Source of the DNA: Spartobacteria bacterium
GTDB taxonomy: Bacteria; Verrucomicrobiota; Verrucomicrobiia; Chthoniobacterales; Chthoniobacteraceae
NCBI GenBank assembly: GCA_025355595.1
Contig: JANXZI010000412.1
Span: forward strand, 1-6,077
DNA length: 6,077 nt
Direction of reading: 5' to 3'
The notes under the pieces are model-generated. The model did not search any database. It was not told where the DNA came from and saw only the letters and a list, made by a program, of their open reading frames with translations. Each line of letters begins with the position of its first letter. Position 1 is the first letter of the stretch. Below are positions 1-5,591 of this stretch, piece after piece. Both the position numbers and the translations under genes were made by a program.

Positions 1-335
1 CCGCCATCGTGGGCTTCCTCGCCGTCGCGCTCGGCGCATTCGGCGCGCACGGGCTGCACGATGTGCTGGAGAAAAATGCGCGCATCGCGACATGGGAAAC
101 CGCCGTGCTGTATCACCTCACGCACGCCGTGGTGCTGCTCATCATCGCCGGGATGCGTCCGCTGCGAGCTGCTGCGTGGTGGCTTATGCTCGCGGGCATC
201 GTGATTTTCAGCGGCACGCTCTACGTCCTCGCGCTCACGAATCTGAAATGGCTCGGCGCGATCACGCCTATCGGCGGCGTGTGCCTGCTCGCGGGATGGC
301 TCGTGCTGGCATTTGGAAAAGCAGACGAAAAGTGA
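1..335 (+). CDS. DUF423 (YgdD-like) small membrane protein, 5' end missing
   Basis: This is the C-terminal part of a DUF423 protein, a family of about 120-130-residue inner-membrane proteins of unknown biochemical function that includes E. coli YgdD. The reading frame is open from the first complete codon (base 3) and runs to a TGA at 333-335, giving about 110 visible residues. The conserved ALGAFGAHGL motif lies at the very start, followed by a WETAVLYHLTHA segment, then FSGTLYVLALT and ITPIGGVCLLAGW, each in the order expected for the family. Three to four hydrophobic segments are visible. A GTG at base 9 could be read as a start, but family members normally have about 10-15 residues before the ALGAFGAH motif, so the true start is most likely just outside the window. 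Nothing links it functionally to the copper genes downstream, from which it is separated by 374 bases holding two repeats. Confidence 0.9.
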   Translation, partial: AIVGFLAVALGAFGAHGLHDVLEKNARIATWETAVLYHLTHAVVLLIIAGMRPLRAAAWWLMLAGIVIFSGTLYVLALTNLKWLGAITPIGGVCLLAGWLVLAFGKADEK

Positions 336-359
336 GTCTGGAAACGGCGACGGGGATGG

Positions 360-491
360 CCACGGATTACACGGAAGGCACGGATGGAAGAAGATGTGTG
401 GGATGATCCATCAAGAATTCGGACACCCGTTGGGTGAATGTCACTCGTCAGCAAAGTCACTGCTTATCCGCGGCATCCGCGTAATCCGTGG
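360..491. repeat. 132-bp inverted-repeat element with 9-bp periodic arms
   Basis: The 25-base arms at 360-384 and 467-491 match in reverse complement at 21 of 25 positions. Each arm lies in a block of three 9-base units: CACGGATTA, CACGGAAGG, CACGGATGG at 361-387, and ATCCGCGGC, ATCCGCGTA, ATCCGTGGT at 466-492. The interior carries a small perfect hairpin, CACCC-GTT-GGGTG, at 424-436. I see no target-site duplication next to the arms and no credible gene inside; a frame through the right block merely reads as repeated I-R-G/I-R-V tripeptides. I remember similar 'atCCGTG...taATCCGTGG' repeats scattered in Verrucomicrobia and Planctomycetes, which is recollection rather than a search. It is probably a dispersed non-autonomous palindromic element (REP/MITE-like). 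Confidence 0.75.
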
Positions 492-525
492 TTCCGATTC
501 CCTGACTTAGGGTGAACGCACCGGC

Positions 526-617
526 AGCCGCCGACGGAAGGAGGCCGGCACTTTTTTCGCGCGCACCGAGCTTCCGGCGCAAACGGCAGATCGGCCCGGC
601 TCCTGTCGTCGGCGGCT
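526..617. repeat. 92-bp inverted repeat upstream of the copper operon
   Basis: The arms at 526-548 and 595-617 share a perfect 11-base inverted match (AGCCGCCGACG at 526-536, its complement at 607-617). The match continues through GGAG with two mismatches and then CCGG after a one-base offset. The 46-base centre contains a run of six T (552-557) followed by GC alternation. It begins 34 bases after the preceding element and differs from it in sequence. It lies just upstream of the possible promoter at 650-678, so it may be a repeat insertion, or it may form structure affecting readthrough from upstream. No known operator is recognised in it. Confidence 0.55.
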
Positions 618-649
618 ACTTTGATCAGAGCGCTGCCAAATCCGCGCAG

Positions 650-678
650 TTGCGGTGGGACTCCCCGTGGCGTTTAAT
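650..678 (+). promoter_or_regulatory. possible sigma-70-type promoter for the copper operon
   Basis: TTGCGG at 650-655 and TTTAAT at 673-678 are separated by 17 bases. The -10 matches TATAAT at five of six positions and the -35 matches TTGACA at only three of six. Transcription would begin near 685 and leave a leader of about 25 bases before the ATG at 710. No CueR-, CopY- or CsoR-like operator is visible. The call rests on spacing and the -10 only, and a chance match is quite possible. Confidence 0.3.
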
Positions 679-709
679 GTCGACACTCAACTTGACCACA
701 CACACCGCC

Positions 710-970
710 ATGAAAATCGCCACCGCTCTTCTCGCCGCCTTCGTCATCGCCGCCTGTAACGCGTCCGCCGAGACCGGCGTGCCAAAAGATTACCCGCTGA
801 CGAAGTGCCCCATCTCCGGGAAGGCTTACGGCAGCGGCGGGATGAAGGCATACAAGGTCACCCACGAGGGCACCGACGTGTGGCTCTGCTGCAAGGGATG
901 CAAGGACGACTTTGAAAAGGAGCCGGCAAAATACGTGAAGCTGGTGAAGGACGCCGCCGCGAAAAAGTAG
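710..970 (+). CDS. small exported YHS/TRASH-like Cys-rich putative metal-binding protein
   Basis: This encodes an 86-residue protein starting at the ATG at 710. The frame is open back to 512, but only the ATG start places a signal peptide at the N-terminus: Lys2, then a hydrophobic stretch from about 4 to 15. Export could be as a secreted protein cleaved after ASA (residues 18-20), or as a lipoprotein because IAAC (13-16) fits a lipobox; I cannot decide between them. The mature part has a metal-site pattern of the YHS/TRASH kind: CPISGK (Cys33), a short beta-rich stretch ending VWLCCKGC (Cys60, Cys61, Cys64), then F68, P72 and Y75 as in the usual FxxxPxKY ending. Such domains bind transition metals. 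The stop lies 40 bases before the copper ATPase start, so the pair is probably co-transcribed and the protein may buffer or hand over copper outside the cytoplasm (inference). No Shine-Dalgarno sequence precedes the ATG. Confidence 0.85.
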   Translation: MKIATALLAAFVIAACNASAETGVPKDYPLTKCPISGKAYGSGGMKAYKVTHEGTDVWLCCKGCKDDFEKEPAKYVKLVKDAAAKK

Positions 971-979
971 CGCGACGAC

Positions 980-1004
980 GCCATGCGGCAGCGCATTGCA
1001 TGGC
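980..1004 (+). other. hairpin in the spacer just before the ATPase start
   Basis: GCCATGC at 980-986 and GCATGGC at 998-1004 form a perfect 7-bp inverted repeat around an 11-base loop, extendable inward by two G-T wobbles and a C-A mismatch. It ends six bases before the ATG at 1011, where a ribosome would have to bind. It may shape translation or processing between the two operon genes, but it has no U-tract and so is not an obvious terminator. A 7-bp stem can arise by chance in sequence this GC-rich. Confidence 0.35.
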
Positions 1005-1010
1005 CACATT

Positions 1011-3437
1011 ATGAAGCACGAGGACACACGCGGTCCCGCCACCGGTGAGGATGCAGAGCCGCATTCGTGCTGTGACAAACCGGAGCCGCCACCGTGCGGC
1101 CACGCCGATGATCCTCCGCCCGAGCCGGAGCCGAAAGCCGGACATGACTGCTGCGCTCACGGCGCGCATCATTACCACGATGTGACGCCATCCGCGGCGG
1201 CGAAATATTTCTGCCCGATGTGTCCCGGTGTGGAATCGGACAAGCCGGGTGATTGCCCAAAGTGCGGCATGGCGCTGGAGCGCAACTCGGCGTGGAAGTT
1301 TGCGGCGAAGACGATCTACACCTGCCCGATGCACCCGCAGATCGAGCAGGATCATCCGGGCGCTTGCCCGAAATGCGGCATGGCTTTGGAACCGACGATC
1401 GTCGGCGCGAGTGAACCGGAGGACGATGGCGAACTGCGAGACATGACGCGCCGCCTGTGGATCGGGACGCTCTGCACACTGCCGGTTTTCGTGCTCGCGA
1501 TGGGCCACGCTTTTCCCGGTGCGCCGCACTGGTTCATGGGCGCGGCGTCGCGCTGGACACAGTTTGTGCTCACCACGCCGGTTGTGCTGTGGGCGGGCTG
1601 GCCGTTCTTCGTGCGCGGTGCGCGGTCGCTGCGCACGGGGCACTTCAATATGTTCACGCTCATCGCGCTCGGCGTCGGCGCGGCGTTCGTATATAGCGCG
1701 GCGGCGATGCTCGTGCCGCAAATTTTTCCGCACACGATGCACCACGGCGCAGGCGTGCCGGTGTACTTCGAGGCCGCGGCAGTCATCATCGTGCTCGTGC
1801 TCACGGGGCAGGTGCTGGAATTGCGCGCACGCGCACGCACCGGCAGTGCGATCCGTGCGCTGCTCGATCTCGCGCCCGCCACTGCGCGGATCGTGGACGC
1901 AGCCGGCGCGCGCGAAGTCCCGCTCGATCGCGTGAGCGCCGGAATGATCCTGCGCGTGCGGCCCGGCGAAAAAATTCCTGTGGATGGAAATGTCACCGAG
2001 GGCACTTCGAGCGTGGATGAATCCATGCTGACCGGCGAACCGATTCCCGTCGCAAAGGGCGGGGGCGACGCGGTGACCGGCGGCACCATCAACGGCACCG
2101 GCGCATTCCTCATGCGTGCCGAGCGCGTCGGCAGCGAGACGATGCTCGCGCGCATCGTGCAGATGGTCGCCGAGGCGCAGCGCAGCCGTGCGCCCATCCA
2201 GGCGCTCGCGGATCGGGTGGCCGGGTGGTTCGTGCCCGCCGTGCTCGGCGCGGCGGTGCTCACGTTTGCGCTCTGGATGCTGCTCGGCCCCGAGCCGCGG
2301 CTGGCACACGCACTGGTGAATGCCGTGGCTGTGCTCATCATCGCGTGCCCGTGCGCGCTCGGTCTCGCGACGCCGATGAGCATCATGGTCGGCATCGGTC
2401 GCGGCGCGCAGGCAGGCGTGCTCGTGAAGAATGCGGAGGCACTCGAACGCCTCGAACATGTGACCACGCTCGTCGTGGACAAGACCGGCACGCTCACCGA
2501 GGGGCATCCAAAGCTCACCTCGCTCGTCGCGGCGGACGGATTTTCCGAGGACGAACTTCTGTGCGCCGTCGCCGCCGTCGAGTCATCAAGCGAGCATCCG
2601 CTCGCTGCCGCGATCGTAGCGGCTGCGAAGGAACGCGGCCTCGCCTTCGAGCCTGCGCGCGATTTTCAATCCGTCACCGGCGGGGGCGTGATCGCGAAAG
2701 TGGGCGGGCGCGAGATCGCTGTGGGCAGCGCGGCATTCCTCGCGCAGCGGGGCGTGGGTGATCTCGCGCTGTTGGAGAAAAGGGCCGCCGCTTTGCAGGA
2801 CGATGGCCACACGGTTGTCTTCGCTGCCATCGGCGGGCGCGCGGCGGGCCTGCTCGCAGTGGCCGATCCGATCAAGCCCTCCGCCGCCGAATCCGTGCGC
2901 GAACTGCACGCGCTCGGGCTGAAGCTCCACATGCTCACCGGCGACAATGCCCGCACAGCGGGTGTCGTCGCACAGCGGCTAGGGATTGATTCCGTCGAGG
3001 CTGGCGCATCGCCCGAATCGAAAATCGCGCGCATCAAAACGCTGCGCGCCGCAGGAGAAAATGTCGCGATGGCGGGCGACGGCGTGAACGACGCGCCCGC
3101 GCTCGCCGCGGCGAATGTCGGCATCGCGATGGGCACGGGCACGGATGTGGCCATGCAGAGCGCGGGCATCACACTGCTGAAAGGCGACCTCCGCGGCATC
3201 GCGCGTGCGATCCGTCTCAGCCGCGCGACGCTGCGCAACATCCGGCAAAATCTGCTCTTCGCATTCCTCTACAACGCGCTCGGCGTGCCGATCGCGGCAG
3301 GCGCGCTGTATCCGTTTTTCGGCGTGCTCCTGAGCCCGATGATCGCGGGTGGGGCGATGAGCCTGAGTTCCGTGTCCGTCATCACGAATGCACTGCGCCT
3401 GCGGAAAGCGAAACTCGATTCGCAGGCAATTGGGTGA
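1011..3437 (+). CDS. copA: copper-exporting P1B-1 type ATPase with tandem HMBD domains
   Basis: This is an 808-residue heavy-metal P-type ATPase that uses ATP to export Cu(I), possibly also Ag(I), across the cytoplasmic membrane. Residues 1-57 are rich in Cys and His (CC at 20-21 and 47-48, His at 45, 50, 53, 54, 56). Two heavy-metal-binding domains follow: C68-P-M-C71 with C82-P-K-C85-G-M, and C105-P-M-H108 with C119-P-K-C122-G-M. No GMTCxxC (HMA) domain is present. Eight membrane helices fit the P1B layout. The core is complete: TGE 341-343, CPC 446-448, phosphorylated Asp490 in DKTGT, H529-P530 of the nucleotide domain, GDGVND 689-694. CPC with YN (754-755) in helix 7 and MSLSS (783-787) in helix 8 is the Cu(I) signature. 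A TTG at 996 in frame is a weaker alternative start. The symbol is by family (copA/silP/actP group). It likely forms an operon with the Cys-rich gene upstream. Confidence 0.96.
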   Translation: MKHEDTRGPATGEDAEPHSCCDKPEPPPCGHADDPPPEPEPKAGHDCCAHGAHHYHDVTPSAAAKYFCPMCPGVESDKPGDCPKCGMALERNSAWKFAAKTIYTCPMHPQIEQDHPGACPKCGMALEPTIVGASEPEDDGELRDMTRRLWIGTLCTLPVFVLAMGHAFPGAPHWFMGAASRWTQFVLTTPVVLWAGWPFFVRGARSLRTGHFNMFTLIALGVGAAFVYSAAAMLVPQIFPHTMHHGAGVPVYFEAAAVIIVLVLTGQVLELRARARTGSAIRALLDLAPATARIVDAAGAREVPLDRVSAGMILRVRPGEKIPVDGNVTEGTSSVDESMLTGEPIPVAKGGGDAVTGGTINGTGAFLMRAERVGSETMLARIVQMVAEAQRSRAPIQALADRVAGWFVPAVLGAAVLTFALWMLLGPEPRLAHALVNAVAVLIIACPCALGLATPMSIMVGIGRGAQAGVLVKNAEALERLEHVTTLVVDKTGTLTEGHPKLTSLVAADGFSEDELLCAVAAVESSSEHPLAAAIVAAAKERGLAFEPARDFQSVTGGGVIAKVGGREIAVGSAAFLAQRGVGDLALLEKRAAALQDDGHTVVFAAIGGRAAGLLAVADPIKPSAAESVRELHALGLKLHMLTGDNARTAGVVAQRLGIDSVEAGASPESKIARIKTLRAAGENVAMAGDGVNDAPALAAANVGIAMGTGTDVAMQSAGITLLKGDLRGIARAIRLSRATLRNIRQNLLFAFLYNALGVPIAAGALYPFFGVLLSPMIAGGAMSLSSVSVITNALRLRKAKLDSQAIG

Positions 3438-3450
3438 TGTGGACGCCGGT

Positions 3451-3580
3451 GCGGAACGCTTCGGAAAAATTGAGCCGCCGCCTCCCGGATGGAGCACGCG
3501 AGTCGCGTGCTCCACCCGGGAGTTGCGCGCCGATGACCGTTCTCAGTTTATCGGCAGAGCGCTTCAGTAAGATTGACCGC
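3451..3580. repeat. REP-like element: direct repeats flanking a hairpin
   Basis: Two imperfect direct copies, 3451-3478 and 3554-3580, agree at about 22 of 27 aligned positions around the core CGCTTC-G-AA-ATTGA and bracket the strong hairpin at 3482-3522. The unit begins 13 bases after the ATPase stop and fills most of the gap before the next gene. No protein-coding content is convincing. This looks like a dispersed intergenic palindromic unit, but copy number cannot be judged from one window. A T-run at 3585-3592 lies just outside it. Confidence 0.5.
3482..3522 (+). repeat. 41-base near-perfect hairpin downstream of the ATPase gene
   Basis: A 19-base arm (3482-3500) pairs with 3504-3522 with a single A-C mismatch around a 3-base loop AGT. 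The core is GGAGCACGCG-AGT-CGCGTGCTCC. It starts 45 bases after the ATPase stop codon. A transcript would fold very stably here and could stop or stabilise the 3' end of the copper operon mRNA, but no U-tract follows (TTGCGCGCC instead), so a classical intrinsic terminator is not supported. It is better described as a REP-like palindrome. Confidence 0.85.
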
Positions 3581-3665
3581 GTCATTTTTTTTCGATGCAC
3601 CAGCACTGGAAAGGGAAGCAATCGGAATTGCGAAACGCGCTTCGAATCCGCAGCTTCAACACTCC

Positions 3666-5420
3666 ATGAAAACCCTCGCCGCATTCTCCCTCTCGCTCGC
3701 ATTTTCTGGTGCGGCACTCGCGCAGAAAAATCCCGCGGAAAACTATCCGCTCACCGAGGATTCGAAGCCGCACGAAGGCGTGCCGAAGGGCGAGGTGCTG
3801 AAGTTCACCTTCGACGGCTCGAAAATTTTCCCCGGCACGGTGCGCAACGTCTCCGTGTATGTGCCGAAGCAATACGATCCCGCTAAACCTGCGTGCGTGT
3901 GGGTGAACCAGGACGGCGTGCAGCATAACGCACCGGTCGTCTTCGACAATCTCATCGCGAAGCACGAGATGCCGGTGACGATCTACATCGCCGCATCGCC
4001 CGGCGTGGTGAAGGCGCTCGATGGAAAAGTGGCGCTCGACCGTTTCAATCGCAGCCTCGAATACGACGGTCTCGGCGGGGACTACGCGCGCTTCGTCGTC
4101 GAGGAACTGCTGCCATTCGTCGAGCAACAGAAGGCCGGCGACGGGCGCGCACTCGTGCTCAGCAAGAATGGGAACGACCGCTGCATCGGCGGCTCATCAA
4201 GCGGCGCAGTGTGCGCATTCATCGCAGCGTGGGAGCGGCCCGCGGATTTCCGCCGCGTGTTTTCCACCGTCGGCACCTTTGTGAATCTGCGCGGCGCGGA
4301 TCGCCTTCCGGGACTTGTCCGAGAGTTCGAGCCGAAGCCGCTGCGCATCTTTTTGCAGGACGGCGACCACGATCAGAATATTTATGGCGGCGACTGGTGG
4401 ATGGCGAATCAGATGATGGAGCGCGCGCTCACCTTCGCGGGCTACGAGGTGAACCATGCGTGGGGCACCGGCGGGCACAACGGCATCCACGGAGCGGCGA
4501 TTTTTCCCGACGCGGTGCGGTGGCTGTGGAAGGACTGGCCGAAGGAACCGCAGGCGGGCGCGGGCTCGAAGCAGCTTCAGGAAATCCTGATTCCCGGCGA
4601 GGGCTGGCAGCTCGTGGGCGAGGGCTACAAGTTCACCGAAGGCCCGGCGGTGAACGCGAAGGGCGAGGTTTTTTTCAATGACATCCCGGCATCGAAGACG
4701 TGGAAGATCAATCTCGATGGGAAGGTGACGCCGTTCATCGCGGACTCGCAGAAGGCGAACGGGCAGGCATTCGGCGCGGACGGGCATCTCTACGCGGTGG
4801 CGACGGTGACGCCGCAGCTTCTCACCTATGATGGGAAGGGCGCGGCGAAGGTTTTTGCGAATGAGGTCGTGGGCAATGACATCGTCGTCGCGCACAGCGG
4901 CAACGTGTATGCGACGCATCCCGGCAGCGGCGTGAACCCGAGCCTCATCTGGCTTATCAAGCCGAACGGCGAAAAACAGATCGTGGACAAGGGGCTGAAA
5001 TTTTCCAACGGCATCGCGCTCTCGCCCGACCAGACCTTGCTCTACGTCGCCGACAGCCGCTCGCACTGGGTTTACAGCTACCAGATCCAGCCCGACGGCA
5101 CACTGAAGCACAAGCAGCGCTACTACCACCTGCACGTGCCCGACACCGCGGACGACAGCGGCGCGGATGGCATGAAAGTGGACACCGCGGGCCGACTTTA
5201 CGTGGCAACGCGCATGGGCATCCAAGTGTGCGATCAGGCAGGCCGCGTGAACTGCATCATCCCCACGCCAAACGGCCGCGTGAGCAATCTGGAATTCGGC
5301 GGCGCGGATTTCAGCACGCTTTTCGCGACGTGCGGGGACAAGGTCTTCAAGCGGAAGCTGAAGGTGCAGGGCGCACCGGCATTCCGCGCGCCGCAGAAGC
5401 CGGCGGCCCCGCACTTGTAG
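3666..5420 (+). CDS. exported esterase (alpha/beta-hydrolase) fused to SMP-30/gluconolactonase-like domain
   Basis: This encodes a 584-residue exported two-domain hydrolase. Residues 1-19 form a signal peptide with likely cleavage after ALA (17-19); only the ATG at 3666 puts it at the N-terminus. Residues about 40-290 form an enterochelin-esterase-like alpha/beta-hydrolase: GxSxG elbow G176-S-S178-S-G180 with Ser178 as nucleophile, LQDGDHD (Asp232 to Asp236) for the acid, and GGHNGIHG (His271 or His275) for the base. Residues about 305-570 form a six-bladed SMP-30/gluconolactonase propeller with all four expected metal ligands: Glu325 (TEGP), Asn404 (GND), Asn448 (SNG) and Asp501 (ADG). Both domains therefore look active. 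I know this arrangement from Verrucomicrobia and Planctomycetes, often labelled gluconolactonase; the substrate is unknown, with sugar esters or lactones the reasonable guess. It probably acts in the periplasm. It has its own upstream gap with a repeat, so it is likely transcribed separately from the copper genes, though I see no convincing promoter. Confidence 0.92.
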   Translation: MKTLAAFSLSLAFSGAALAQKNPAENYPLTEDSKPHEGVPKGEVLKFTFDGSKIFPGTVRNVSVYVPKQYDPAKPACVWVNQDGVQHNAPVVFDNLIAKHEMPVTIYIAASPGVVKALDGKVALDRFNRSLEYDGLGGDYARFVVEELLPFVEQQKAGDGRALVLSKNGNDRCIGGSSSGAVCAFIAAWERPADFRRVFSTVGTFVNLRGADRLPGLVREFEPKPLRIFLQDGDHDQNIYGGDWWMANQMMERALTFAGYEVNHAWGTGGHNGIHGAAIFPDAVRWLWKDWPKEPQAGAGSKQLQEILIPGEGWQLVGEGYKFTEGPAVNAKGEVFFNDIPASKTWKINLDGKVTPFIADSQKANGQAFGADGHLYAVATVTPQLLTYDGKGAAKVFANEVVGNDIVVAHSGNVYATHPGSGVNPSLIWLIKPNGEKQIVDKGLKFSNGIALSPDQTLLYVADSRSHWVYSYQIQPDGTLKHKQRYYHLHVPDTADDSGADGMKVDTAGRLYVATRMGIQVCDQAGRVNCIIPTPNGRVSNLEFGGADFSTLFATCGDKVFKRKLKVQGAPAFRAPQKPAAPHL

Positions 5421-5439
5421 CCGCACGCGCGGCGCGCGA

Positions 5440-5591
5440 CTGGTAGCGGCGATATTCCTGTCGCCGACCTGCGATTACGCCGGAGGCGCACATTTCATTG
5501 AAAGGCGGCAGATGAGAGTGCGTCGTGCAGCCCGCCATGGGGCTTGGGTATGGTGCTGTGAGGATGGCGACAGGAATGTCGCCGCTCCCAG
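5440..5591. repeat. 152-bp inverted repeat with nested hairpins between convergent genes
   Basis: The 26-base arms at 5440-5465 and 5566-5591 are reverse complements at 24 of 26 positions. Each arm is itself a hairpin: GGCGACA-GGAA-TGTCGCC at 5566-5583 is perfect, with a GNRA-type loop, and 5448-5465 is its mirror with one T-G pair. The 100-base centre has no gene. The element starts 19 bases after the hydrolase stop and ends directly against the stop codon of the minus-strand permease gene, whose normal-looking C-terminus suggests that gene was not cut. It could end transcription from both sides, though no T-tract follows either stem. I recall similar 'GCGGCGACATTCCTGTCGCC' repeats in verrucomicrobial genomes, unverified. 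Confidence 0.8.

Noticed and set aside
361..492. CRISPR-like array from the repeated 9-mers
   Set aside because: The units are only 9 bases and contiguous without spacers, the two blocks are in opposite orientation, and no cas gene is present.
313..510. Possible 65-residue gene through the first repeat
   Set aside because: It is made of the repeat itself (IRGIRVIRG peptides), overlaps the DUF423 end and has no domain or ribosome-binding signal.
512..709. N-terminal extension of the Cys-rich gene from 512
   Set aside because: It would bury the signal peptide in the middle of the protein and translate the inverted repeat at 526-617. The ATG at 710 explains the sequence better.
858..2507. Long antisense open frame (549 residues) opposite the copper ATPase, with others at 1352-2518
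   Set aside because: The sense strand is an unmistakable ATPase with every motif in place. The antisense products are Arg/His/Ala-rich low-complexity translations, as expected from strong GC bias at third codon positions.
3585..3592. Run of eight T as the U-tract of a terminator for the copper operon
   Set aside because: The strong hairpin ends about 60 bases earlier and no clear stem lies directly before the run.
3573..3665. N-terminal extension of the hydrolase fusion from a TTG at 3573
   Set aside because: It would put 31 residues before a typical signal peptide and overlap the repeat. The ATG at 3666 is preferred.
782..3760. Shared YPLT peptide near the N-termini of the Cys-rich protein and the hydrolase
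   Set aside because: It is a four-residue match with no further similarity, and is most likely chance.
4197..5426. Antisense open frame of 409 residues opposite the hydrolase fusion
   Set aside because: It has the same GC-bias artefact: no recognisable domain, and the sense frame carries all catalytic and metal-binding residues.
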